A DNA stretch of 64,000 bases from Anastatus disparis (Eukaryota > Arthropoda > Insecta > Hymenoptera > Eupelmidae), in contig JAFFSR010000035.1 of assembly GCA_017163975.1 (NCBI GenBank), positions 1,399,001-1,463,000 on the forward strand. The letters run 5' to 3'. Each line of letters opens with the position of its first letter. Positions within the stretch are counted from its first letter, which is position 1. A program made the position numbers and the translations under genes. Under the pieces are notes generated by a model that saw only the letters and a program-made list of their open reading frames with translations, was not told the DNA's origin and did not search any database. Below are positions 20,796-33,477 of this stretch, piece after piece.

Positions 20796-23740
20796 ATTTT
20801 ACGATAATTTTAAGTTTTTAGAGTCAATTTTGAGGTTATGTTTGTGCACTACACCGCCAAATAATTATTTTCACAGATTCTTCATCAAAAAACAAGAATT
20901 TTGATGTTTGGTGTGTTACCGTAGCCGTAATCGAACTCAACGAAGAAAAAAAAAATTTTTCAATCTAAAAAACACGATTTTTGAGATTATGTCAGTAGGG
21001 TGATTGTATTTCGGGGTCAAAAAAATCTTAAAAATTATTTTTTTCTATCTCCTTTTGAATCCCATTCGTCAAATAAACAAATGCTGTCAAAGGCATTTTT
21101 CATATGCTTAACCGGCTAGAGCCTTTTTGAAAATCATTGCTCCCAAACTTTAGGTGGATTGATATTACGTGAAAACTTAAAAATTCATCTATAGGTTATC
21201 TTAAAAAAGACTTTAAGACGAACCACTTTTCAAAAACCGTAATTTTGTTATTTTTGTTTCAAATTCTGCATCTATTGACTTAGATTTAACTGTAGGAAAA
21301 TTTTCACAGATATCCAAAAATCAAAATATCTAATTATCAAGGCGCATTTGTACAATCATAAACAAGCCTTAAGCACATTTAAAAAAAAAGTTAAGCAAAT
21401 CACATCTTTGTAACATGATAAACCTTATAAAAAAGTTGACAAATACAAATAAATTGAGTTTTTTCATTTTTTTAATACCTTGTCATATTCGGACATATAA
21501 GACATCACTCAATTTTAAACGAAGAGTTAAAGAACTCGTAATTCGTATTTCTAAACTTTCCAAAACCTGAGATATAGTCATTTGAAGTCACGCAGCAGAA
21601 TAAATAAAAATTACATCTGCGAATCGAAATTTTAGTTTTTCAATTTTTCACATTTGTTCCCGTATTCTAACATTTATTGAACTAATATATTGTTGTATAA
21701 AAGTTTAAAGACTTCAAAATTTCTTTACATATCATGTTCCTACATCTCTCCTAACTTGAGATATGTTTGATTGAAAGTAGATAAATATTGAAGGCATAAA
21801 TTCTGTGAGCCCAAGATTTCAGCACTAAGATTGAAGCTCTTAAATGATTTGAGCAGATATAAAATTAAAGTAAACTTTCTTTCAATTCTGCACTTCATTT
21901 AAAAAAATTTTAAAGATGCTGTTTAATAGTGCATTACTAAACAAATGAGTTTTATGCGTATTATTATAATAAAATCATAACTTTTTAAAAATTGTTTGAA
22001 AAAGTGACTACAAAGTTAAAAGTTCTCGAAATTAATCCATGCTTCGCCGGTTGAATTTACCCATCATACTGGTAAAAATGAACAGGAGAGCTCTATTTTA
22101 TGTTCTAGAAATTTGAGAAATGCTTCTGTTATCAGAAATATTGGTGCTTCAAAATTCTTGTACTTATTTATTCTAAAATTTAAAAAAAAAGTACGTGAAA
22201 TAATTTTATTTCATAAGATTGACTTTGTATTACATTGAACTAATTCTTTGTATTTAATAAAATTGACTTTGTTCATGAAAAAAATAATTGTCCATGCTTT
22301 TTTCTTAGAAAAATTTTATAATAGGTATTTATTTTTGTATATTGACATATATCCGTGCACATACAATAGTGTGTCGATAATTAAAATAAACATATAATAA
22401 ATGGATGGTTTAAACTTTTAAAATTTAGTTTGATTCATCGACGTATTATTCATTTTGAAATTCATATTGAGGTATTTGTGCCTAAATACACAGAAAAAAA
22501 GAGAAAGAGACGTTTGCGAACATGTGACTGCGCGTGTTTCCTAACCCTGAAACGCAAAAAGTTTTCATCATAAAAACTGATTCTAAAATTATATAGAAAC
22601 GAAAAAAATCGTTCCATTACTATTATAATTGATGATAGTACCAATATTTCGGGTATTAATATTAGTGTTATTTTTTTAAATGTCTGGAATATTCTTTTTT
22701 AATGACTAGAATAAATTTTTATAATGAAACTACTTGAATTTCAACTATTGTTAATATTATTTCTTTAAATAAATGCGTTTACTTAACATGTTAAGTGACA
22801 TGTCACAGCGGCTAATTTTTCTGATGCTAGTTGAATATCCGTTGCACTTTCTCATAAATCATGTTTCGTTAATCTGAAGGTCACTTTAACTTCAGGACGT
22901 TACCTATTTAAGGATACTAGATATTCTGAAATTTCAATTACGATACTAACTGAACTTCCTCGTAGATAATGTTACGTCAACCTAGAGATTACCTTAGAGA
23001 CCTGGACATCATCCAGAAGAAGTGATTGATTTTTTCTCAATTTTCAATTATATTACTAGCTGCACTCACTTGTAAATGACGTTATGCCGACCTGGAGGTC
23101 ACTTTAGCTACCTGGACATCGTTTACAGGAAGAGACTAATATTTCTGAATATTAAATTTCATTATTAGCTGTACTTTTCTTCGTAGATGATGTTACGTCA
23201 ACCATCATCTCAAACATCATTTTGTTTCTGGAATAATGCTTAGGTGACGAGACCAACCCCAAGGTCAACAAGACATTAACTACGGAGAAGTGCATCTAGT
23301 ATTATAATTAAAAATACAGAAATTTTAGCCATTTCCTGAAGATGATGTTCAGGTGGTCAGGATGACTTCCAGGTCAAGGGAAGATTATTTACGAGTAAGA
23401 ACATCTAGTATTGAGTTAGTGTTATAATACAATATAAAGATATACTTTAGAATTTAAAAATATAATGGTCGCTATGTAATCGAAAGGAATATATTATTCC
23501 GATCGTATGAGAAATACACTCCTAATTTGATTTAAAATAATTATTTTTATTCAATTTGATTTTTTTAAATAAAATAAAATATATAATTAGTAAAATTATT
23601 ATTTAGTGATTGACATTATTTTGAACATTTTTGACTATTAACCGACGACAGTTGTCAGATAAACTGATCATTTTCTACAAATCATTTGACAAAAATGGTT
23701 GAAATATGACCAGTTTATAATGAAAATTTCTACCAGGGTT
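20796..23740. other. AT-rich DNA without genes
   Basis: Nothing coding is supported between the BEL-2 target duplication and the satellite. At about 22930-23430 there is a diverged repeat: three direct units of about 110 bp (GATAATGTTACGTCAACCT at 22966 and relatives near 23075 and 23187), and at about 23230 and 23340 partly inverted copies of the same sequence. Confidence 0.5.
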
Positions 23741-24893
23741 CAGGTGAATATGAAGTAAACTCACTCAGAGCATGATCAGTATAAAATCAGTATGACATTT
23801 AGACAATTTTTATGCAAAGTGTGCACCAAATATTATGAAAATAAATAGTAGATTCATAATGAATCTTAATGGAATCTGTACAAGTTTTTGAATTGCTAAT
23901 AAAAATGAAGGATTACAAAATAAATTGAAAACCGAATATACACGCAATCTTTAAACAATACACAGTTAATAAGTACTGAAATTGCATAGGTTCTGTGTAA
24001 ATTTCAAAACAAAAAATTCAGCTAGAATAATTATAGTATCGTAATACGGATTCAGGACGAAATTTGTACAAAAAGAAAACAAAATCTATGCATAATCTTC
24101 TTAAAATAAGTGCTGAATTAGTACTGAATCTAAATGAAGTATGTACGATAATTAGGATTAAGATGGAAAAAGTTCAGTAATGAAATAAGCTCAGTACAAA
24201 TTCAGCACGAATACCGTGCGGACTTATTACAAACTAAAAACCAAATGTACACGCAATCTCTTAACAATACATAGATAATAAATACTGAAGTTGCATCGAT
24301 TCTGTGCAAATATTAAGATTAGGGCTTCAGATGGAATAATTATAGTATCTTAATATGGATTTAGTACAAAATTTGGACAAGAACAGAACAGAATCTATGC
24401 GTAATCTTCTTACAATAAGTGCTGAATCAGTATTAAATCTGGATAAAATATGTACGAGATTTAAGATTGAAATGAAAAAAGTTGAGTAATGAAATAAGCT
24501 CAGTACGAATTTAGCACAAACACGGTATGCACTCATTACAAACTAAAAACCAAGTGTACACAGAATCTTAAAACAATGCATAGCTCATAAATACTGAAAT
24601 TGCATTGATTCTGTGCCAATTTCAAAACTAGGGCTTCCGATAGAATAATTATAGTATCGTAATACGGATTCAGTACGAAATTTGTACAAGAACAGAACAG
24701 AATATATGCATAATCTTCTTATAATAAGTGCTGAATCAGTACTTAATCTGGATGAAATATGTATGAGATTTAAGATTGAGATAAAAAAAGTTGAGTAATG
24801 AAATGAGCTCAGTACGAATTTAGCACGAATACAGTGTGCACTTATTACGAACTGAAAATTAAAAATATACGCGATCTCTTAACAATACATAGT
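23740..24893 (+). repeat. Satellite, about 309-bp unit, array 1
   Basis: Recurring segments such as ACGCAATCTCTTAACAATAC occur near 23942, 24250, 24557 and 24868, spaced 308, 307 and 311 bp. ATAAGTGCTGAATCAG recurs near 24108, 24415 and 24724. The array is cut at 24893 by Polinton P1 and continues at 45954. The left flank (about 23740-23850) is the reverse complement of 52790-52900 at array 2. Confidence 0.9.
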
Positions 24894-24941
24894 AGTGGTT
24901 AAAGGGGCACCATGGACTGTCAAAACAAACCCCTACCCCAC
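24894..24941 (+). repeat. P1 left terminal inverted repeat
   Basis: Begins AGTGGTTAAAGGGGCACCAT and aligns over 48 bp to the complement of 45906-45953 with about seven mismatches. Homology fades further inside. Confidence 0.9.
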
Positions 24942-24962
24942 TATCTAAGAGATAATTCACCC

Positions 24963-25000
24963 AACGATCATTAACCTTCTTGAGAAGGTTAATGATCGTT
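24963..25000. repeat. Perfect 18-bp hairpin just inside the P1 left terminus
   Basis: AACGATCATTAACCTTCT and its exact complement are separated by two bases (TG), 69 bp from the element end. It is not present at the right end. A role as a replication or regulatory structure is only a guess. Confidence 0.85.
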
Positions 25001-25239
25001 AAGATTCATATTACAAATTTCAGACGCAAAAATTAAAATTAGAGAAAACACATGATACCGCAATCTATAGAAAAAGTTTTTATTCTATCAATAACTCGGG
25101 TGTACAATGCTGATTTGCCTAAATAACCCTAACTTAGTGTGAGAGAAGAATTTAATAAAAGAAGACCCAAGGTCTCTGATTTTGTAAAATTACAAAATCT
25201 ATATCTGTGGCTTACAGAAATAATGCATAAGTCTTTGGA

Positions 25240-25445
25240 ATTAACTTAATTTGCATATTCACTTGAAAATAATAATGATCAAAATTTAAAACATTACACG
25301 TAATAAAGTTATTACATTTAATCGAATTTAATTTTAAAAATCTATTAACTATCGGTTATTAACGATATTAAAATGATGAAAAGTATCAGGAGAGTAGAAG
25401 GCAAAAGAAAGTATAACATTAAGTTAGAAAGACAGTAAAGTTTCT

Positions 25446-25482
<37 letters not shown>

Positions 25483-25722
25483 AACTTAATTTGCATATTC
25501 ATATGCAAATAAGAGCGATCAAGATTTAAAACATTACATGTAATAAACTGTTGCATTTAAAATAAATTTAAATTTATAAAAACCAATAATTATCGGGACT
25601 TAACGATATTAAAATGACAAAAAGTATCAGAAGAGCAGAAGGCAAAAGAAAGTATAACATTAACTTAACATAAAGTTAGATAGATAGTAGAGTTCCTACA
25701 TATATATATATATATATATAAG
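25240..25722. repeat. Two-unit tandem duplication with CA/TA microsatellites
   Basis: A unit of about 240 bp beginning ACTTAATTTGCATATTCA occurs at about 25246 and 25486. Each ends in a dinucleotide run: CA then TA at 25447-25482, and TA at 25701-25720. Confidence 0.8.
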
Positions 25723-25802
25723 TTATTTATAATTTCTGTTACCGTTTAAAAGCTTGTATTTTTTTAAATTTACGAATTTAAGAATTTCGCTATAATAGTA
25801 CA

Positions 25803-26158
25803 TTATTGACCAAGGATGCATATTGATCATTCTCGACGAGTGCGAACTTTTGGGGCCGAGCGTAGCGAGGCCTCGAAAGTTGCACGAGCTAGGATGATCA
25901 ATATGCATCTATGGTCTAATATACTATTTTTTTGTCCCGAGGCCGAGACATTTAAAGTATTTCCGTAGGACGCAAAATGATCATTTTGCGTCCTACGGAA
26001 ATACTTTAAATGTCTCGGCCTCGGGACAAAAAAATAGTATATTAGACCATAGATGCATATTGATCATCCTAGCTCGTGCAACTTTCGAGGCCTCGCTACG
26101 CTCGGCCCCAAAAGTTCGCACTTGTCGAGAATGATCAATATGCATCCTTGGTCAATAA
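25803..26158. repeat. 356-bp palindrome with no spacer inside P1
   Basis: The sequence is the same on both strands around the centre 25980/25981 (GCAAAATGATCATTTTGC), with one mismatch seen over arms of 178 bp. Each arm is itself an imperfect inverted repeat between GATGCATATTGATCAT blocks, with the GC-rich core GGCCGAGCGTAGCGAGGCC. Apparent short ORFs on both strands are a by-product of the symmetry. Confidence 0.9.
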
Positions 26159-27250
26159 AATACTATTTTGTCCTCAGGCCGCAAAATGAATTTTTATATC
26201 CTGTATACGGAGCACAAAATAGTGTATTCTTGTCCTAGGCCGCAAAAGAAAAATGTGAATATCCAATGTATTATTTTAATAAAAGTTTGCAGAAAAACAT
26301 TCTCGACGTCGCTGATTCTTGAAATTGAACTTAATGAATTGCTCGCTTTCCTTAATATCGCTATCCTTTTCTCACATAGACTATACTGAGTATGCGCTAA
26401 CGAATGACTTAGACTCAATATATTCGTATTATGAAAGAAAAGGAAAGAACGAGAGAAAGACCTAGTTAGAAGTTTCGCATGTTGAAACCTTTTTTTTCTT
26501 TTTTAAATAATAAATTTTAATAATAATTTTTATAGTTTAGCTATGTTTTATATTTTGTTGCATTTTCGTTTAATTTTAATGTTATATTTTAACAATTATT
26601 AGTTGTTTTTATAATCCATTTTTTTTTCTATTTTTTTAAAACTTTTTCTTTCTTCTTTTAAATAATATTTTTTAATTATAATTTTTATACTTTAGCTTTA
26701 TTTTATATTTCATTGTATTTTTGTTTAATTTCAATTTTATATTTTAACAATTATTAGTGGTTTTTATAATCTAATTTTTTTTATTATATTTTTTTATTGT
26801 ATTTTAAGAATTATTAGTTATTTATTATTTATAATTGAATTTGTTTATTAAATTCTTTTATATTTTAAGAATTATCAATTTTTTTTATAGGCGGGGAGGC
26901 TCCGCAGTTTCCGCTTAGCGGCCTTCAGGTAAAAAAAAGTATATCCAGTCACGGCCACAAACGTATCTTTCTTGCTTGTGCAGCTGGAGCCGCCTCGCTA
27001 CGCTCGGCTCCTTAGCATGCACTCACCAAAAATGATTCATTTTGCGGCCTTGACGCCTAATATACTATTTTGGTTGTGAATAAAATAATAAATCTGAAAA
27101 CATGATTTGCAAGAAAAGATCAGTTTCGGATCAATAATCAATAATTAATAAAATTTTGTTTATGATCACAGAATTTCGCGGAATAAGACTTTTTTGTTAA
27201 AAATAGTGCAACTAAGCAGATTTTATATAAATTTTTACAGACCTGAAAAA
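26159..27250. other. AT-rich P1 interior, no gene recognised
   Basis: T-rich sequence with repeated TTTTAATTATTAG-like blocks (26500-26880), and GC-rich fragments related to the palindrome core at about 26990-27015 (CGCCTCGCTACGCTCGGC). No supported ORF. A Polinton integrase would be a reasonable gene to expect in P1, but none was found here. Confidence 0.5.
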
Positions 27251-27251
27251 T

Positions 27252-27573
27252 ATGATGGAGGACAGTATTGGGGATGAACTGTTAATAAGGCTTCTGTCTG
27301 AAGAAGAAGATGCGTCCTATTAGAGAGATCTTGTGCTATTACCACCTCCCGAAGAGGTAAGAGAAGCCATAAATGTCTCTGAAACTACCCCAAACTTTGC
27401 GGTGGAGGGGGTAAATAATAATACAGCAGCGCCACCACCTTTCGAACCAATGCCTGGTTGCTGTTGGTAAGATGATGATGGGAGACAGTCATCAATGGCG
27501 ATCAATAATAACGAGCAGAATACACTTAATACGATGATTTCGTCTAAATCACCGGGTTCAGAGAATACAGGTT
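27252..27573 (+). pseudogene. Short acidic ORF remnant upstream of PolB, unrecognised
   Basis: From ATGATGG at 27252 a frame reads MMEDSIGDELLIRLLSEEED, then continues through a TAG, a Pro-rich stretch (LLPPPEEVREA) and AAPPPFEPMPG, a second stop, and an Asn/Ser-rich end. GAGGTAAGA at about 27352 resembles a splice donor, so part could be intronic. It may be the N-terminus or first exon of the polymerase gene. No family recognised. Confidence 0.3.
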
Positions 27574-27580
27574 GATTTAA

Positions 27581-27954
27581 GGAGATGTAAAATGGACACT
27601 ACACCTATACTCATAAATATTTACTATCTTTTTATTTCATTGCAAAATCTTAAGAAAATAAATGCTTTAGCTTGTAGTATGTACTATAAAGATTATTCAG
27701 TTAAATTTTGAAATAAATTCATTTATTAGTTTCCCAGAATTTTTGATTTCTTGTACAAATCTAAAAATTTTAATATCTAAATATTGGAACCCAAAATTTT
27801 GAAGAACTAATGAATGAATTTATTTAAAAATTTAACTGAATAATCTTCATGGTAAATACTACAAGCTGAAGCATTTCTTTTCCTCAAGTTTTGCAATATA
27901 ATGAAAAGATAAGCTAAATTCGTGATACAGGGGTGGTGTCTGTTTTACATCTCC
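27581..27954. mobile_element. Hairpin MITE family C (about 374 bp)
   Basis: Inverted ends GGAGATGTAAAATGGACACT and its near-complement, with the halves complementary over most of their length (for example GATTATTCAGTTAAATTTT near 27690 and its complement near 27830). The flanks are TTAA on the left and TCTA on the right, so a TTAA duplication with one side decayed is possible but not certain. It separates the acidic ORF from the polymerase. Confidence 0.75.
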
Positions 27955-28107
27955 TCTAGCGTAAATTTATAAATGACACATTTTTACGTAATGTTGGTAT
28001 ATCATATTGTAGACAAACATCGTTCACAGGGAGATGGTACCACTACTACTTAGAACCACATTACGATTCATGAAAAATCATCGTGATATTACTGACAATT
28101 TAAGTTA

Positions 28108-31100
28108 CAAGGTAGACAATTAAGAGTGTCAATATTACCTCCACCGCCTAATGCGAATGTGTATACGTGGTTTAAGGCAGCAATAAATGATTTATATCGT
28201 CATGTATGTGAATATGCACAACCTTCAGATTATATCGGTATAACTATAAGCTCTGACCGATTTGTTCACGATTCTTTATGGATTTCTTTTAGACTGGTTA
28301 GTAATTTTTCACTGACAGATCTACTCGAGTTATTAGCTTGTGTAGCACAGGAAAATGTCAGTTTTGAAATCGATGATGTCTTGACTATCGTAAAAGTCAG
28401 CATTGTTTCTAAACCAAGGGACTCGGTCGGCTGTCACTCACTAGCGAATCAGTTTTCAAGAAATTCATTATAAATATTCAAAATATCGACAATCTTTGCC
28501 TTTCCCGCTCGCTAGTCGCCGCTCATGTATATGCTATACGTGGTCAGATGCGCAGTGCTATTCACCATGACAGGTGACCACACAGTACAATATTAGAAAA
28601 TGCAAGCGTTGAAACTTGTCAAAGCTGCGAGAGTTACGATACCTGAAACAGGTTGTGGTAACAAAGAAATAAAATTATTTCAAGAATATTATGCGCTTTT
28701 TGGAGTTGCAATAGCTGTTTATTCTTTTCAAAACTTTGCGCTAGGCTATAAACCACTTTACGATGGTGCACGTTTTGTATACGATGTTGGTAATGTAGTT
28801 AGACATACCTTAAATGTAATGCATTACGAAAATTCTAATCATTACCAACCCATTTTAAATTTACTCGCAGCAGTTGGCAGCCGTGGCTACTGCATACCTT
28901 GTAATAAAAAGTTTAGCCATAAAAAAATTATAAATGCCTACAAAAATGTTGTAAATATTTTTAGAGCCCCCCTTGCGATATAAATCAGGAAAAAATAAAA
29001 TGTATTCAATGCACTAGAGATTTTTACGGTAATGTTCGTTTGGAAAATCATAAAATCTCAAAATCTTTTGATAATTTTCGGTCGGTATGTGAGAGCGTAA
29101 AAATTTGTCGTTTGTGCAGTAAAACAGTTCGAATGTTTGATAAAGATCCACATAATTGTAATACGATATTTCGCAAATTATGTAATGGTGAAATGCCGAC
29201 ATAATACCTTTAATACATGCAACCCTTTATCAGCAAAAAGGATTTGCAACCAATAAAATGAATATTCTTTATTGATTTTATGATTTTGAGATTCAACAAT
29301 CGAAAATTATCTCGGGTACTGATATTGAAAAAATAAGTTTGCATGTACCAAATTTGTGTGTTGTACAAGTATGTAATTATTGTTTGAATGATGAAAATAT
29401 AACAAATTCTTGCGAAATATGTGATACACGTGAATACGTATTTGAAATCGACCCTGTAAAACAGCTAGTTGATTTGGCCTCGGCAACAAGAAAAAGTTTC
29501 AAGCAAATTATTTGTATAGCCCACAATGCACAGGGTTTTGATGCGCGATTCATTTTCAAGCATTTGACAGAACGTACATATCTCAGAGATAAGCCAGATG
29601 CAATTTTAAACGGGTCAAAAATAATCATAATGGAAATTTCAACCGTTAAATTCACAGACATCTTAAATTACTTACACATGAATTTAGCTGCACTACCTAA
29701 AGCTTACAGTCTTGCTAATACCGAGAAAGGTACGTTTCCTTATTTGTTTAACACACCAGAGAATCAAAATTACGTTGGAGAAATGCCACCTGTGTGGTCT
29801 TTTTCACTAGATTCGATGAAGGTCGATGAGTGACGAGAATTTATACAATGGTATAATTAAAAAAAAAATTAAAATTACGTATTTAATTTTAGAAATGAGA
29901 TTATAAAATATTGTAGAAAAGATGTAAAAATTTTACGATTAGCATGTTTGGTCTTTCGCAAAACCTTCATAGAATGTGGTAATACAGATCAATTCGTAAA
30001 GTGCGCCACCATCGTATCATCTTGTATGCATATATATATAGAAAAAATTTTTTACAAAAAGACACTGTAGGAATCATACCTCAGGGTGATTATAGACAAG
30101 CAAACGAGCAGTCTATGAAGGCGATGCGGTGGCTGTGTTGGATGGAAAATATGCGGAATCATTAAATTTGGTATACTGTCCGAGCTCGAGAAAAGAGACT
30201 TCCCGAGGGCCCTCTAGTGGATGGATACTGCGAACTTGAAAACGGTACAAAAATTATTTTGCAATTCCACGGGTGTTATTGGCATGGCTGTGTATGGTGT
30301 TACACGGTGAACCGTGACTCACGCCTCGTAATCGGTGAAAATATAGACGGACGTTTCAAGAAAACCGCGCGAATATCCGAAAAGATAAGAAGCCACGGTT
30401 ATCATCTAATCGAAAAGTGGGAATGTGATTTTGATCATGAGTACTCACAGAACGAAAGTATGAAGATGTATATCGATAATAAGACGCGAAATTGGCATGA
30501 ACCGTTGAATCCTCGAGAAGCATTTTTCAGTGGTCATACGGGTCATATAGGCAAAATTTACGATGCAAAAAAGGGTGAGAAAATAAAATACATGGACGTG
30601 TGTTCATCATATCTATATATCTGTAAATACGGTCGATATCCCGTTGGTCATCCAACTCTTTACGTAGGTGAAGATAAGTGTCGCTTTCTGGTGGGTCAAA
30701 CAAATAATATAAGTCACGTTGGAGGTCTTATTTAATGCAAAGTAATACCACCGTGAAATGTATATCATGCTGTACTACCCGTTAAAACGCATAATAAGCT
30801 TTTGTTTCCACTGTGTCGAACATGTGCTGAATCAATGTATATCGCAGATTGTGACCATTAAAATCCTGATGATTGAGTTTTTATCGGTACGTGAGTTGCT
30901 GACGAGTTGAAAAAAGCTGTTCAGATGAGCTACATCATTAGAAAAATATTTGAAATATGGTCTTATAAAATTACTCAGTTCAACAAAGCCACGGGTCGGG
31001 GTGGTCTATTTCCAACTTATATCGAAAAAATTTTTCGCTGAGAAAACGTACACGTCCGGTTACCCTTCGGAATGTGCTGACGGTGATGAAAACGCGATTG

Positions 31101-31904
31101 CTCGATATATTGAGGAATTCGTGCAACAAAAGGGCTTAAAATAAGACAAAAATCGAATAAAATATAACGCTGGTCTGAGGTCTGTAGCAAAACTCAGTTT
31201 AAATTCATTGTGGGGTGAATTTGGTCAACGAGAGAATATGCGAAAGACTAAAGTGATAGATGATACACGAAGATTGTTTAAATTACTCTGCAGTGTCGAG
31301 ACCGAGATCTACTCAATTTTACCGATCAATGAGACGATAATTTATTTAAGTTGGCACAACAAAGAATCGGCTGTTGAGCCATCACCGTTATGTTACGTTG
31401 TCGTAGCCGCTTATACCACAGCCTTGGCACGTTGAAAACTCTACGAAGAATTGCAACCGCTGGATGAACGTGTATTGTATTACGATACTGATTCTATTGT
31501 GTATGTGAGTCGCGTGGGTAAGCACGATGCGAAAACAGGGCCGATCGTGGGTGACCGACGAATTGGGTTATAGTCTTGGCACAAGCATCACATCATTCGT
31601 CTCTGGTGGACCTAAATTTTACGGATATAAATATTGGACACCAGATGGCGTTGAAGGGTGTGTTTGCAAAATCAAGGGTATAAGACTTAATTCGTCGGAG
31701 AGTCAGAAAATAAACTTTGATTCCATATAAAATCTCATTTCTGGTGGAATATCGCCACTTTTTGCAAACTATGACACTATTAGACGCAGATGGTTTCACG
31801 ATGTTGTAACACGACCTGAATGTAAAATATGCGAGCCCGCGTACTCGAAGAGACGATTCGTAAATAACGAAATCAGCTATCCATACGGTTCTGAATCTAA
31901 TTAA
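28108..31904 (+). pseudogene. P1 protein-primed DNA polymerase B (PolB), broken
   Basis: Frames at 28126-28473, 28600-28983, about 29014-29200, 29280-29833, 30217-30735, 30950-31144, 31150-31435, 31440-31530, 31527-31730 and 31737-31904 line up as one polymerase of about 1,200 residues. Exonuclease: FYDFEIQQ near 29277 (Exo I, D-x-E), AHNAQGFDARFIFKHL (Exo II), and TVKFTDILNYL. A Polinton signature FHGCYWHGC lies near 30265. Polymerase motif A is KYMDVCSSYLYICKYGRYPV (canonical SLYP altered), motif B KLSLNSLWGEFGQR, motif C YYDTDSIVY near 31475. The C-terminus ends at the TAA 31902-31904. Many stops and frameshifts exclude function, but all catalytic motifs can still be read. Confidence 0.92.
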
Positions 31905-32655
31905 AAATAAATTATTGTAAATATATTATCACTAAAACAAAAATATAATATAGAATAGAGAGAATTAAAACACAAACGGTTTTGAAATAAATTTTTATAT
32001 TTTATCAAAATATAGAACGAAACAATAAATTTATTTTCTATTAATTAAGTAGTCATCAATTTTTTTCAAAAGCACAAGTTCCAGAATAATCTGCACCCTT
32101 CCACCCTCATTCTGAATCTTTCTCTATCATGAGCCGCTTGCTCCCACTCTCCACGTCACGCTGTACTTCTCGCATAGTCCCACACGCGTATCACATGAAT
32201 TTCGGGCTAACTCTCTTTGAAATGCACTTGTTCCGTTTTATTCATTGTTCACTGTACTTTTTGTAGACTCTCTTTTCTATAAAATTGTTGAGAATCAAAA
32301 ATTTATTAGTTTTTCAATTTCTTGGCTATTGCTCACGATAGCAGTACTTGTTCAAGACCAACCGGCACTGACCGTTTACCAACAGTTTTAATTTTATATT
32401 ATAAGTGGCGGTGGTGGTAATGGTGGTAGTGGTAGGGGTGGAGCCAGCCATATAGCTAGAAAGCGAAATAATACTAGAGTCAGCCAGCTATATGGTTAAA
32501 CAGCTAAACAATTAGCTAGTGCCAGCACAATACTGCTTGCACACGCACGTGCACGCTGCCGCGGCTCCCTACTCTCGCTCATCACTACTAATGATCGTAT
32601 ATGTAGAGTGGTTGAAGGATTTCATGAGGTTAGTAATAGAAGTTTAGCAGTAGCG
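31905..32655. other. Spacer between PolB and ATPase
   Basis: No gene seen. It includes a GGT/GGTGGTGG-rich stretch (32405-32445) and a short inverted pair AGCTATATGGTTAAACAGC / GCCATATAGCTAGAAAGC. It could hold an untranslated region or promoter of the ATPase. Confidence 0.4.
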
Positions 32656-32660
32656 GTAAC

Positions 32661-33331
32661 ATGGACGTTTGCAGGTGGGTGCATCCATGGACTTTGATGA
32701 TTTGTGGTCCCAGCTCGTGTGGTAAAACAGTATTTGTGAAGAATTTTTTGCATCACATTGATCGCATGAGTGATACAAAATTTGAGCGTATACTTTTGCA
32801 CTATACTGAGTGGCAGCCAATTTACAAGGGGTTGGATCAAGAAATCGAATTTCACGAGGGTTTACCAAAGAGCAAAGATTATGCTAATGATCCACGAGCA
32901 AAACTTATGACTCTCGACGATCTGGTGAGAGAATCAGAGCTGTAGTCAATCTCTTTATCAAAGGTAGTCATCACAATAACTTGAGCGTTATCTTTATCTC
33001 GCGAAATTTCTTCTATCAAGGTCAGCAAGAAATTTCTTTAAACTCTAATTACATCGTGGTATTTAAAAATTCGCACAATCAAGCGCAAATAAATAATCTG
33101 GTACGCCAAGTCTCCCCCGAGGAGCCTCGTTTTTTGCAAGAGGCATATCTTGATGCCACAGCACATCCAGAGGGCTATTTGTTTATAGATCTGAAACAGG
33201 GTACGCCTGAAAAAGTGAGATTTCGTACTTGTATATTTTCGTTCGATAAACATCAGTATGTTTATGTGCCTCGTTGCAAGCCCATAAAAGCTGGTGCGCG
33301 CTCGAAGAATCTACCAGTCGTGCGATTGTAA
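32661..33331 (+). pseudogene. P1 genome-packaging ATPase (FtsK/HerA-like), one frameshift
   Basis: The first frame (32661-32945) has WTLMICGPSSCGKTVFVKNF with Walker A GPSSCGKT, then AKLMTLDDL, the Walker B strand with two Asp. The frame shifts near 32940; the second part carries NLFIKGSHHNNLSVIFISRN (GSHH and the following strand with Asn/Arg are typical of Polinton ATPases), then LNSNYIVVFKN, RQVSPEEPRFLQEAYLDAT and YLFIDLKQGTPEKVRFRTCI. All ATPase motifs are present and only one frameshift was found, making it the least decayed of the recognised P1 genes. Family role: energising genome packaging into the capsid. Confidence 0.88.
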
Positions 33332-33477
33332 TGGAGTCCGTAATATATAGTCGCAGCGACCAATTCTAAAAAAGTACCAGACTCAATTAAATGTTTTGTG
33401 TAAAATCGAACTTTCTCAACTCAAGGTCATATTACGTGAAGCAAATCCTAAACTTATAACGTACATTTGCAAGTGAG
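33331..33477 (+). pseudogene. Small Polinton ORF downstream of ATPase
   Basis: An ATG overlaps the ATPase stop by one base (TAATG, 33329-33333). After 12 codons the frame stops, and another frame gives QLKVILREANPKLITYICK, which resembles the short helical proteins (repeated hydrophobic, I-C near the end) seen in many Polintons. The match is short, so confidence is low. Confidence 0.3.

Noticed and set aside
22462..22644. 60-codon ORF in AT-rich DNA
   Set aside because: Hydrophobic chance frame in T-rich sequence, with no support.
25723..26238. Identical short proteins encoded on both strands
   Set aside because: They are produced by the palindrome at 25803-26158; no homology and no start context.
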